Of a stretch of 6,961 bases of DNA, positions 1-6,140 are shown piece by piece. Position 1 is the first letter of the stretch. Each line of letters opens with the position of its first letter. The notes under the pieces are model-generated. The model searched no databases and was not told the origin of the DNA. It saw only the letters and a program-made list of their open reading frames with translations. Origin of the DNA: an uncultured Clostridia bacterium (GTDB taxonomy: Bacteria; Bacillota; Clostridia; Christensenellales; Borkfalkiaceae); assembly GCA_937915565.1 (NCBI GenBank), contig CALDMH010000005.1, positions 1 to 6,961 of the forward strand, given 5' to 3'. The position numbers were made by a program, and so were the translations under genes.

Positions 1-1
1 C

Positions 2-514
2 CTTGTCGTTTACAATAATTCGGGCGTTCACAGTTCGTCGAAAGAGGGCGATAATTTGTATCTCACGCTTTTGAACGGCTCGGCTTATTGCGCTCACCCG
101 ACGGACGATTCACATTCGCTCATTCCCGACGAAACGAGATACGTCGAGAATATAGAGCAAGGCTCGCACGATTTCTCGTTTAGAATAGCCGTGAACGATA
201 TAGCGGAGTGCGAGAGGTTTGCAAACGAGTTTAATCAAAAGCCTTACGCGTTGTCGTTCTTCCCTCACGGGAACGGAGATAACGAAAACGAAGCGGTTGT
301 TTTAAGCAATCCGAACGTCGTGATTTCCGCGTTTAAACGACTTATAGGCGGGGATTTTATGGTAAGGTTGTACAACGGACGTAACGGAAACGCGGAAACG
401 GAACTGACGATTTGCGGGCAAAAGATTAAGGTCAAATTTACCGCTTTCGAGTTCAAAACCCTCGTGTTCGACGGCAAGACGATAACGATAAGCGCCTCGT
501 CGGATTTATACTGA
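2..514 (+). CDS. Alpha-mannosidase (GH38 family), C-terminal fragment
   Basis: The 5' end lies outside the window; the frame is open from base 2 and ends at TGA 512-514, giving 170 residues. The visible part matches the C-terminal beta-sandwich region of GH38 alpha-mannosidases. It starts with VVYNNSGVHSSSKEGDNLYL and then LTLLNGSAYCAHP, matching the usual N-x-G-x-x-x-x-x-x-x-x-L-x-LxLLRS-x-Y-x-x-P stretch. EQGSHDFSFRI follows, matching the family's D-x-G-x-H-x-F-x-Y-x-L. Near the end, VVLSNPNVVISAFKR and DFMVRLYNG match the late strand where 'pnvvvsalK' and 'vRlyE' are typical. The zinc-binding and catalytic residues lie in the N-terminal part and cannot be seen. The enzyme would release terminal alpha-mannose from oligosaccharides, probably in the cytoplasm, though export cannot be judged. 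It ends an upstream rightward transcription unit and faces the AraC gene tail to tail. A TTG at 56 is an internal codon, not a start. Confidence 0.85.
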   Translation, partial: LVVYNNSGVHSSSKEGDNLYLTLLNGSAYCAHPTDDSHSLIPDETRYVENIEQGSHDFSFRIAVNDIAECERFANEFNQKPYALSFFPHGNGDNENEAVVLSNPNVVISAFKRLIGGDFMVRLYNGRNGNAETELTICGQKIKVKFTAFEFKTLVFDGKTITISASSDLY

Positions 515-532
515 AACGGATTTATACTGAAA
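501..532 (+). repeat. Perfect 16-bp tandem duplication over the GH38 stop codon
   Basis: CGGATTTATACTGAAA occurs at 501-516 and again, with no gap, at 517-532. The first copy carries the last codons and the TGA stop (512-514). The second copy lies wholly after the stop, and because 16 is not a multiple of three its TGA is in another frame. It looks like a recent slippage duplication; it does not change the protein. Confidence 0.9.
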
Positions 533-536
533 TTTA

Positions 537-601
537 AAAAGGATTTTGCCTTGAAACGCAAAAAGCGACGTGAAGTCGAGCGTTTAAGACAAAATCCTTT
601 T
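537..601. terminator. Long bidirectional hairpin terminator between convergent genes
   Basis: The outer stem is 12 perfect base pairs (537-548 AAAAGGATTTTG with 590-601 CAAAATCCTTTT). After one mismatch it continues with 550-552/586-588, then 554-559/580-585 past a bulged G at 553, and is capped by 566-569/575-578 with a five-base loop: about 25 pairs in all. Read rightward the 3' arm ends in TTTT; read leftward it ends in CTTTTT followed by AAATTT. Both directions therefore have an A-rich 5' side and a T-rich 3' side, as expected of an intrinsic terminator serving the GH38 gene (stop at 514) and the AraC gene (stop at 603-605). Confidence 0.8.
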
Positions 602-602
602 G

Positions 603-1460
603 CTATTCGTTGTTTTCGTGAGTTTTGCGATATATTTCGGGGGATAATAAGCGATATTTTTTGAACGTTTTGCTGAAATACAGCGCGTCCTTATAGCCCA
701 CGCTGTTTGCGATTACTTTAACCGGCAAATCCGTGGTGACGAGCAAAGTCGTGGCCTTTTTGATTCTTTCGTAATTGACGTATTGCGGAAAGGACGTGTT
801 AAGATTTTTTTTGAAAAGCCGCGAAAAATAGCTTTCGCTTATAACGAACGCGTTCGACACTTTAAATGCGGAAAGCTCGGTGTCGTAAAGGTGGCTTTGA
901 ATATACTTGAAAATATCGTCGAAAGATTTGCTCCTTTTCGGTTCGTGTTCGTCGAGAACGGGGTTCAGTTCGGCAAAAATAGCGAAGAGAGCGGAAGTTG
1001 CGGCGTAAGCCGTTTCGATGTTCGAGCGAGGTTTATCGAAAATTATTTTGAAATACTTTTCAAAACCTCGGAATTTTTCGGTAAAATAGTATTTTTCGTC
1101 CGAAATGCCGATAGTTTTCAGTATTTTTTTCGTTTCAAGGCCGTTAAAATTTATCCAATAATAAGTCCATCCGTTTATTTTTCGGGATGGATTTTTTTTA
1201 TGCGTAACGTTAGGATAGTAAGTGATTTCCTTATTCGGCGGCAGGATAAAAACCGAGTTTTTCCCGAAAATATGCTTTTCACCGTCGATTTCTATCGCTC
1301 CGTCGCCGTCAACCACATAATGCAGCAAATAATAAGGATACTTATTTTTAAAGGGCTTTCTGCGAAGCGAAAGCCTTGCGTGGCCGACGTCTATGGGATA
1401 AATATCCTTTAAAATTGCGTTATTAACGTGATAATAGTCTGCTTTTTTACTATAATTCAT
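603..1460 (-). CDS. AraC/XylS-family transcriptional regulator with N-terminal cupin
   Basis: 285 residues, full length for this family. Residues about 38-105 form the AraC-type cupin sensor (YYLLHYVVDGDGAIEIDG, then SVFILPPNKEITYYP, and WTYYWINFNG), which usually binds a sugar. Residues about 180-280 are the double helix-turn-helix DNA-binding domain: the first HTH includes SESYFSRLFKK and the second LPVKVIANSVGYKDALYFSK, ending in the signature LLSPEIYRK. There is no signal peptide or membrane segment, so it is cytoplasmic. The ATG at 1458-1460 is preceded on the minus strand by GGGG (1467-1470) six bases away, and a TTGACA/TATTTT promoter lies just upstream. It is divergent from the surface-protein/ABC operon and is probably its local activator, a common arrangement in Clostridia; the ligand is unknown. 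Confidence 0.93.
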   Translation of the reverse strand: MNYSKKADYYHVNNAILKDIYPIDVGHARLSLRRKPFKNKYPYYLLHYVVDGDGAIEIDGEKHIFGKNSVFILPPNKEITYYPNVTHKKNPSRKINGWTYYWINFNGLETKKILKTIGISDEKYYFTEKFRGFEKYFKIIFDKPRSNIETAYAATSALFAIFAELNPVLDEHEPKRSKSFDDIFKYIQSHLYDTELSAFKVSNAFVISESYFSRLFKKNLNTSFPQYVNYERIKKATTLLVTTDLPVKVIANSVGYKDALYFSKTFKKYRLLSPEIYRKTHENNE

Positions 1461-1494
1461 TTTTTGCCCCGAATATACGCGAATTTACGAAAAC

Positions 1495-1523
1495 AAAATA
1501 ACATATTCAAAAGACAATGTCAA
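1495..1523 (-). promoter_or_regulatory. Sigma-A-type promoter of the AraC gene
   Basis: On the minus strand there is a perfect -35 TTGACA (plus-strand bases 1518-1523), a 17-bp spacer and a -10 TATTTT (1495-1500) with a TG one base upstream, giving an extended -10. Transcription would start near 1488, leaving a leader of about 28 bases before the ATG. Confidence 0.75.
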
Positions 1524-1535
1524 ACGAAAGGCCGG

Positions 1536-1578
1536 TTTTGATAAAAAAAGAACAAAAAATTCCATATGATTATCAAAA
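1536..1578. promoter_or_regulatory. Possible activator sites: inverted and direct repeats between the divergent promoters
   Basis: TTTTGATAA (1536-1544) and its exact reverse complement TTATCAAAA (1570-1578) are separated by 25 bp. The same stretch also holds near-identical direct copies, ATAAAAAAAGA (1541-1551) and ATCAAAAAAAGA (1572-1583), 31 bp apart or about three helical turns. The right copy ends just before the rightward -35. AraC-family activators often bind spaced half-sites next to a -35, so these are candidate sites for the divergently encoded regulator. The region is A/T-rich, so part of the similarity may be chance. Confidence 0.35.
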
Positions 1579-1585
1579 AAAGATA

Positions 1586-1614
1586 TTTACACCGATTACC
1601 CGAGCGTGTATAAT
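1586..1614 (+). promoter_or_regulatory. Sigma-A-type promoter of the rightward operon
   Basis: A -35 TTTACA (1586-1591) is separated by exactly 17 bp from a consensus -10 TATAAT (1609-1614). Transcription would begin near 1621, giving a leader of about 114 bases before the ATG at 1735. It is the only strong promoter I see upstream of the surface-protein/ABC genes. Confidence 0.82.
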
Positions 1615-1630
1615 TACATCGACGCTCGGG
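1599..1630. promoter_or_regulatory. Perfect 9-bp inverted repeat straddling the -10 box (candidate operator)
   Basis: CCCGAGCGT (1599-1607) and ACGCTCGGG (1622-1630) are exact reverse complements with 14 bp between them. The left arm is in the promoter spacer, the right arm covers the predicted start site, and the -10 box lies between, so a protein bound here would block RNA polymerase. The left arm is upstream of the predicted transcript start, so an RNA hairpin is unlikely. The arm centres are 23 bp apart, about two helical turns. The binding protein is unknown. Confidence 0.5.
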
Positions 1631-1666
1631 CAGTGGCTGTTGCTTGGAGCGGTTAAAAAGAAAAAT

Positions 1667-1678
1667 TTAATCGATTAA
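1667..1678. promoter_or_regulatory. 12-bp perfect palindrome in the leader (possible LacI-type operator)
   Basis: TTAATCGATTAA is a perfect palindrome about 46 bases after the predicted transcription start. A central CG flanked by A/T-rich symmetric arms is the general form of LacI-family operators. A related half (AATCGTTAAGA) lies at 1685-1695, echoing AATCGATTAAGA at 1669-1680. A protein bound here could act as a roadblock. Short palindromes in A/T-rich DNA can arise by chance. Confidence 0.3.
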
Positions 1679-1720
1679 GACGCAAATCGTTAAGATTGAT
1701 TTTATTTAAAAAAATGAATC

Positions 1721-1726
1721 GAGGAG
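1721..1726 (+). promoter_or_regulatory. Shine-Dalgarno GAGGAG fixing the surface-protein start at 1735
   Basis: GAGGAG lies eight bases before ATG 1735. It selects this ATG over the in-frame TTG at 1696 and ATG at 1714, which have no comparable site and would add residues ahead of an otherwise normal signal peptide. Confidence 0.8.
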
Positions 1727-1734
1727 AAAAGAAG

Positions 1735-2805
1735 ATGAAAACAAAAAGCATATCGAAAATCAAAGCTTTCCTGATTTTGGTTTGCGCTGCGTGTATGGTT
1801 TTGTGTTTTGCGGCGTTTACAAACGTAAACCGCGGATTAAACGCGCGCGCCGAGGGCGAACAAATCGCAGAAATATCCGGCGTTCAGGTGAGAAGTTTGG
1901 GTGCTTACGACACGGCCGAGCCCACCGCGGGCTATAACTTCATCGTGTTGTTAAGCGGCATATACGATACCACGCCTACCGATAAAGTCGACATAGCGAC
2001 GCTCAATACCAGAAGTAAGATAAGAATTTACACTTCCGCTTCGGATACGGAAGGCAGGTTGCTTTCCGATAACAATCTTATCGGCGGCTGGTACGAATAC
2101 GAGCAGTTCGGCCAAAAGGGATTGTTTATGGCGTATAACACGCCGAGCGATTACGGCATTTACAACGGTTCTACGATTTATAAAATCGTCGTGGAGGAAG
2201 GTTGCCAGTTGCCTTACGGAACGAATTCTTACTACACGATTTCCGAAACCGTCACTTATTACAACCTCGAATACGGGGTTGAAGGAGCTGCGAACGGGGC
2301 GTTTAAGTGGAGCAAGACGCGCGTCGATTATTCCGACGAACTTGTGGACGTAACCGGCGTTCAGGTGAGAAGTCTCGGCGCGTACGAAGATTCCGAGAGC
2401 AATATTAAGGATTATAACTTTATCGTTTTACAAAACGTAATGTATAAGTTCGGCGTGAAGGACGGCGCTGCCGTGGAACGCGATTTGGGCGTTGTGGAGA
2501 TCAATAATTATCTCAACACGACGAGCAAAATAAAAGTCTATAAAAGCGCGGACGGCGAAACCGACGCGCTTTGCGTCAATATCGATTCGAGCGAAGCGGA
2601 CGATTCTACGGCCGAAAACAGAAAATATAAATACGACGGACCGCATACGTATTGCGTTGAGGTTATGGCGGGTTGTCAGTTCCCCACTTCGCAAAACGGC
2701 AAATTCGGTTACGTCACGACGGCTACGGCAAAGAAATTCTATAACAAAGAATACGGTATGACCGGCGCGATTACCGGTGAAACCGATATTGACGGAACGA
2801 GGTGA
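1735..2805 (+). CDS. Secreted surface protein with two tandem homologous domains, ended by an in-frame TGA
   Basis: 356 residues from ATG 1735 to TGA 2803-2805. Residues 1-39 are a signal peptide: basic MKTKSISKIK, a hydrophobic core, and a likely cut after ARA (37-39). Two related domains follow, beginning at about residues 46 and 205. GVQVRSLGAY occurs at 49-58 and 208-217, a period of 159 residues, and the encoding DNA shares 20 identical bases (1877-1896 and 2354-2373). Each copy continues with (G/D)YNFIVL, then TRSKIRIYTS or TSKIKVYKS, a GCQ(L/F)P segment, and YNLEYGVEGA or YNKEYGMTGA. I do not recognise the family; each unit looks like an all-beta extracellular domain, perhaps for binding or adhesion. 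The same frame stays open after the TGA and encodes a plausible third domain and C-terminal anchor (2806-3204), so the intact product was probably 489 residues, with the TGA at codon 357. It is the first gene of the operon and the next gene starts 12 bp after the full-length stop. Confidence 0.75.
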   Translation: MKTKSISKIKAFLILVCAACMVLCFAAFTNVNRGLNARAEGEQIAEISGVQVRSLGAYDTAEPTAGYNFIVLLSGIYDTTPTDKVDIATLNTRSKIRIYTSASDTEGRLLSDNNLIGGWYEYEQFGQKGLFMAYNTPSDYGIYNGSTIYKIVVEEGCQLPYGTNSYYTISETVTYYNLEYGVEGAANGAFKWSKTRVDYSDELVDVTGVQVRSLGAYEDSESNIKDYNFIVLQNVMYKFGVKDGAAVERDLGVVEINNYLNTTSKIKVYKSADGETDALCVNIDSSEADDSTAENRKYKYDGPHTYCVEVMAGCQFPTSQNGKFGYVTTATAKKFYNKEYGMTGAITGETDIDGTR

Positions 2806-3204
2806 ACTTACGAGGCTTGGAGCATCGTCTGGGCGCAGAAAGTCACGGTGACGTTTAAAGTCGTCGGTATAGAGGGCTTGACGTTCGCTCCCGTAACGAT
2901 GCTCGGCGGCTCTGAAATCGAACTCGACGACTATAAGCAGGAAGGATACCGTCTTATGGCTGTCGATTCCAACGGTGAAGAGGCGTTCGGAATTTATACG
3001 CTTCCCGATAGCGACGTGACGTTGACGCTTAACTACGTCAAAAAATCAAGCGGAAACGAATCTTTGAGCGGAAACGACGGAAGCGACGGAAGCCAAAGTT
3101 CCGGCGGCGGTTGCTCCGGCGGTATCGGTTCGGGCGCAGGGTTGCTTGCGTTGCTCGTTCTTTCCGTTTCGGGAATTACGTTCAAACGTAAAAAAGACGA
3201 TTAA
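2806..3204 (+). pseudogene. C-terminal part of the surface protein, cut off by the TGA at 2803
   Basis: In the same frame as the preceding segment, with no intervening shift. It begins TYEAWSIVWAQKVTVTFKVV and forms a small beta module, with EGYRLMAV, SDVTLTLNYVKK and an xLPDSDV stretch, that resembles InlB/Listeria-Bacteroides-type repeats. A Ser/Gly/Asn linker follows (about residues 439-456), then a Gly-rich GGGCSGGIGSGAG, a hydrophobic stretch (LLALLVLSVSGITF) and the basic tail KRKKDD. That order matches a C-terminal sorting or membrane-anchor signal and resembles GlyGly-CTERM tails except for the Cys; there is no LPXTG. A separate gene starting at GTG 2848 is unlikely: no ribosome-binding site, no signal peptide, and the start would fall inside a beta strand. 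A TGG-to-TGA change (reading R-W-T-Y) would explain the break, as would readthrough or a sequencing error. Confidence 0.7.
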
Positions 3205-3216
3205 GGTGACGATTAA

Positions 3217-4686
3217 ATGACCAAATTCAAGAAATTATTTACGGGTTTGCTTGCGGCGGCGATGTGTTTCACATTCGCCGCTTGCGGTGATTTTGGCGAA
3301 AGCAACGGCGGCGGAAGCGACAGCGGCAAAAAGAACGACGCTCTTAACGCGGAGGTTTACGGCGGGCTCGAACTGCATTACCAAAGTTCGGACGAAAAGC
3401 TTGCCGACTTTTTGAACGATTTTTCACACAGGAATCTCAGGTACGACGATTATGCGCTCGGAAACACCACCGTCGGCGGAGGAACGGGCTATTTCAAGAA
3501 CTGGGAAACGATGAGTTTAATTTGGCATAATTCCTCCACGGCGGCTCTCGGCGAGGATAAGGCCGCAAAACTTTACGACGCTTTAACTTCGCAGTCCACG
3601 GGCAGCAATCAGGACGGGCTCGGAATGATTTACAACACCGGCAACGGAAGGGAAGCCGCGAATATAGAAGCGGGCGCTGCGGGTATTCCGCAGGGCTGGC
3701 CTTTCCCTTACTGGAAATATTCGGTGGACGACCCGATTACGGAATTCAACGATTTATCCGTTCACGGCTCGACGACTTTTGAATTCAACGACGTTACGAG
3801 CAAGCAAAATCAGGGCTGGACGGCGAAAAACGGCTCGTTTAACGTAAACGAATCGAGCTGCGTTGCCGATTTCGTTTCAAACTGCGTTGCGGGCGAAAAT
3901 TTTGAGTTCTATACAGCCGATATGGGGGCGATGCTTACCAAACACGGCGGAATAAACACGAAATACTCGCCGTTCCTCGAACTCGATTTAAAACTCGACT
4001 CCGCGACTAACGTTGAAGATTACTATATCGTCTGGCAAACGCAAAGCGGCGGCGACGTTTGGTACGAGGCGGCTCATAACGATTTCGTTACCACTCGCAA
4101 AGAGATGTATTCGGGTTATACCGACCGCTGTTATATCGATATGGCTCAGAACGAAAATTGGGATAACCAAATCGTCACCGCGCTCGGTATAAGGTTCAAA
4201 CCGCAAAACGCGGCGAAAAGAATGGTTGTGAGCGGTAATATCAACTATATCAGGTGCAGTTACGACACTCGTCAGTCAAACGCCACTTATCAATGGATTC
4301 TCGCGCTTTATAACTGGGCGCAATATACGAACAACGTTGATAATCTCGTTAAACTTATGCCTGCCGCAAGAAAGGCGATCTTGTTTTTAACGCACGCGTT
4401 GCAGGGCGAAAAAGGTTTGCTCGATATATCTTATTTTTACGGACACAACGGCGTGGGCGTTCAGAAAAACGCAAACGGAGGTTATATCGTAGATTCGGCT
4501 AACGGAGTCGGAAACGGCTATTGGGATATAGTTGCGAGTCCCGAAAAGAACCTTGAAGCGAATATCTATTTTTATCAGGCTTTAAAAGCGATGGCAGGGC
4601 TTGAAAAAATGGTTGCCGACGCAGGAAAAACGGTCAGCGGAACGAGCGCCGTTTACAACAGAAATCTTGCAAGCAAAGAAAACTAA
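3217..4686 (+). CDS. Lipoprotein resembling a six-hairpin glycosidase, probably C-terminally truncated
   Basis: 489 residues from ATG 3217, with AAGGTGA (3203-3209) seven bases upstream and overlapping the previous stop, so translation is probably coupled. Residues 1-23 are a lipoprotein signal peptide with lipobox TFAAC (Cys23), then a Gly/Ser/Asn linker; the protein would sit on the outer face of the membrane. GIPQGWPFPYWKY is at about 157-168. Residues about 184-348 look like a beta-sandwich carbohydrate-binding module (FLELDLKL, YYIVWQT, ALGIRFKP, NINYIRCSY). From about 352 it becomes helical (NATYQWILALYNWAQYT, MPAARKAILFLTHAL), then GNGYWD (432-437) and EANIYFYQALKAMAGLE. This pattern suggests an (alpha/alpha)6-barrel glycosidase, where a GYWD-like acid can be catalytic. 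Only about 120 residues of barrel are present before the sequence drifts and ends (NRNLASKEN), far fewer than a full barrel of some 350-450. The second half, including any catalytic base, is missing, so activity is doubtful. Family assignment is from pattern only. Confidence 0.6.
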   Translation: MTKFKKLFTGLLAAAMCFTFAACGDFGESNGGGSDSGKKNDALNAEVYGGLELHYQSSDEKLADFLNDFSHRNLRYDDYALGNTTVGGGTGYFKNWETMSLIWHNSSTAALGEDKAAKLYDALTSQSTGSNQDGLGMIYNTGNGREAANIEAGAAGIPQGWPFPYWKYSVDDPITEFNDLSVHGSTTFEFNDVTSKQNQGWTAKNGSFNVNESSCVADFVSNCVAGENFEFYTADMGAMLTKHGGINTKYSPFLELDLKLDSATNVEDYYIVWQTQSGGDVWYEAAHNDFVTTRKEMYSGYTDRCYIDMAQNENWDNQIVTALGIRFKPQNAAKRMVVSGNINYIRCSYDTRQSNATYQWILALYNWAQYTNNVDNLVKLMPAARKAILFLTHALQGEKGLLDISYFYGHNGVGVQKNANGGYIVDSANGVGNGYWDIVASPEKNLEANIYFYQALKAMAGLEKMVADAGKTVSGTSAVYNRNLASKEN

Positions 4687-4691
4687 TCAAA

Positions 4692-6032
4692 ATGCTTTGT
4701 TTATCGCTTGCCGCGGTAACGACGGCGTCGCTCGTGGCCTGCGGAGGTACGAGCGGAGATAACAGCGGAGAAAACGTCGGAAACGAATCGTCCGATTCTC
4801 CGAGAATTACTATTGCCGCAAGCGCAGACCCGATAGAACAGGAAATAATCAGAACCTTCGTCAAGGCATACCTTGCTCAACCGGGTAACGAAGACAAGAG
4901 GTTCTCTTTCCAGCAAATCAGCAATCCTTACGACAGTTGGGTGCAAAGGCAAATGTATGCCGACAAGCTTCCCGACATCGTGCAAATGTACGATTATAAG
5001 GCCGAATATTGGACCAGCGAGGATTTATTGCTTCCTATCTCCGATTATATGAAGAGGGACGGCATTTCCGAGGATAATTTCTTTTCTGCCGTTATAGAAA
5101 TGGCGAAATCCAAATCCGGCGACGACAATATGTATTGGGTGCCGAGAGATTATAACAAGGTGGTATGCGCGTACAACACGAAAATGTTCGAGCTTGCGGG
5201 CGTTGCCGAGCCTACGGACGATTGGACGTTCGAGGATTTTGAAAACACCTGCAAGGCTTTGAAGGAAAAGGAAAGCGTGCTTAAAGAATATGCCGGCGGA
5301 ATGTCCGTGTGGGCGGCAAACATAAACGTCGATTGGGCGGCGGTGTATTATCCCGTGATGAAGAGCTTCGGCGGCGAACTTATCGACGCCGAAAACGGCA
5401 AGGCGTTCAAAAACGAAGAAGCCGTTAAAAAAGCTATCGATTTTTTATGCGACTACGTTGACAAGGGTTATGCGGTGTCCGCTATCGACACTATGGATAC
5501 CGGCTCGGTGTTTGAAAATAAGCAGTGCGCTATGTGGTTTACAACTCGTCCGAACATTCCCGACGTTTATAAAAATCTCGACGGAAACGTCAATTTCGTT
5601 TCTTTCCCGAGGCTTACGGGCGTTGAAACCTCTTATATCGGTATGGGTTGTTCGGGCTACGGCATAACGACTTCGTGCTCGGCGGAAAAACGCGAACTCG
5701 CTTGGGATTTCCTTAAATTCGTTATGTCCGAAGAGGGACAGGAAGCCTTTTGCGCTTCCGGCGCGGGAATACCGATGATAAAAAGTCTGGCGGAAAAGCC
5801 CGACGCGGCTTTCAGAACGGTTTATCCGAAGCTCAACAACGACGTTTTCGTGAAAAATGCCGACAGAGATTTGTCTATGACTTATATGAAAGGCTTTTTG
5901 CCCGAAAAACAGCTCGGAATTTATAACACGATAATGAACAATATGTTGTCCTCTTTCTATAAGTTCAAACCCGAGGAAAGAGCGGAAAGGCTTACGTTGG
6001 TTAAAGGTTATATCGAAAAGACTTTTAATTAA
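4692..6032 (+). CDS. Sugar ABC transporter substrate-binding lipoprotein (SBP_bac_1 type), start region damaged
   Basis: 446 residues from ATG 4692. The mature part is typical of MalE/UgpB-like solute-binding proteins: ITIAASADPIEQEIIRTFVK (39-58) at the start of lobe 1, PDIVQMYDYKAEYW (94-107), MYWVPRDYNKVVCAYNTKMF (147-166) with WTFEDFENTCKAL (178-190), and AWDFLKFVMSEEGQEAFCAS (337-356) leading to the GAGIPM hinge. The lipobox is SLVAC with Cys17. The signal peptide is abnormal: it lacks a basic N-terminal region and the ATG has no Shine-Dalgarno site. Just upstream, in frame and with no stop, the DNA reads KQRKLIK, which would be a perfect basic region, but there is no start codon before the in-frame stop at 4602. 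The true start was therefore probably lost in a deletion that also truncated the previous gene. The protein would capture a sugar or oligosaccharide for the downstream permeases; the ligand is unknown. Confidence 0.9.
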   Translation: MLCLSLAAVTTASLVACGGTSGDNSGENVGNESSDSPRITIAASADPIEQEIIRTFVKAYLAQPGNEDKRFSFQQISNPYDSWVQRQMYADKLPDIVQMYDYKAEYWTSEDLLLPISDYMKRDGISEDNFFSAVIEMAKSKSGDDNMYWVPRDYNKVVCAYNTKMFELAGVAEPTDDWTFEDFENTCKALKEKESVLKEYAGGMSVWAANINVDWAAVYYPVMKSFGGELIDAENGKAFKNEEAVKKAIDFLCDYVDKGYAVSAIDTMDTGSVFENKQCAMWFTTRPNIPDVYKNLDGNVNFVSFPRLTGVETSYIGMGCSGYGITTSCSAEKRELAWDFLKFVMSEEGQEAFCASGAGIPMIKSLAEKPDAAFRTVYPKLNNDVFVKNADRDLSMTYMKGFLPEKQLGIYNTIMNNMLSSFYKFKPEERAERLTLVKGYIEKTFN

Positions 6033-6045
6033 AAAACGAAATGCG

Positions 6046-6074
6046 GGGCTGCCGATAGCCGAAAAAGGCAGCCC
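6046..6074 (+). terminator. Intercistronic hairpin after the binding-protein gene
   Basis: GGGCTGCC (6046-6053) pairs perfectly with GGCAGCCC (6067-6074) around a 13-base loop, 13 bases after the stop at 6032. It is followed only by TAAGATTTT, a weak T tract, so it is likely a partial terminator or an mRNA-stabilising stem. Such hairpins after binding-protein genes commonly give more binding protein than permease. Confidence 0.6.
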
Positions 6075-6128
6075 TAAGATTTTGCGGCTTGCAAAGAATG
6101 GGATTTTTGCAATTTGAAACTATGCGGC

Positions 6129-6134
6129 GAGGAG
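6129..6134 (+). promoter_or_regulatory. Shine-Dalgarno GAGGAG of the first permease gene
   Basis: GAGGAG lies six bases before ATG 6141. It shows that the real start of the MalF-type permease gene is still present although the gene behind it is broken, and that the GTG at 6230 is an internal codon. Confidence 0.75.
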
Positions 6135-6140
6135 CATAAA

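Noticed and set aside
783..1412. Open frame of 209 codons on the plus strand, opposite the AraC gene
   Set aside because: The minus strand encodes a clear full-length AraC regulator with both HTH motifs. The plus frame has no domain, a biased Phe/Arg-rich composition and no ribosome-binding site.
1599..1630. RNA hairpin or riboswitch formed by the inverted repeat
   Set aside because: The left arm lies upstream of the predicted transcription start, so both arms would not be in the transcript. I see no riboswitch core in the 114-base leader.
1696..1734. Earlier TTG start for the surface protein
   Set aside because: The ATG at 1735 has a GAGGAG site at the right distance and begins a normal signal peptide; the extension only adds leader sequence.
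2803..2805. Alternative genetic code with TGA as a sense codon
   Set aside because: TGA at 512-514 is followed directly by a terminator and so functions as a stop; Trp is encoded by TGG throughout and no other internal TGA interrupts a gene.
2803..2850. TGA as a selenocysteine codon
   Set aside because: No convincing SECIS-like stem-loop follows at the right distance, no selenoprotein family is recognised, and the position fits a lost Trp or Arg better.
2848..3204. Independent small gene starting at GTG 2848
   Set aside because: No Shine-Dalgarno site or signal peptide, and the frame is continuous with the surface protein upstream; it is better read as that protein's C-terminal part.
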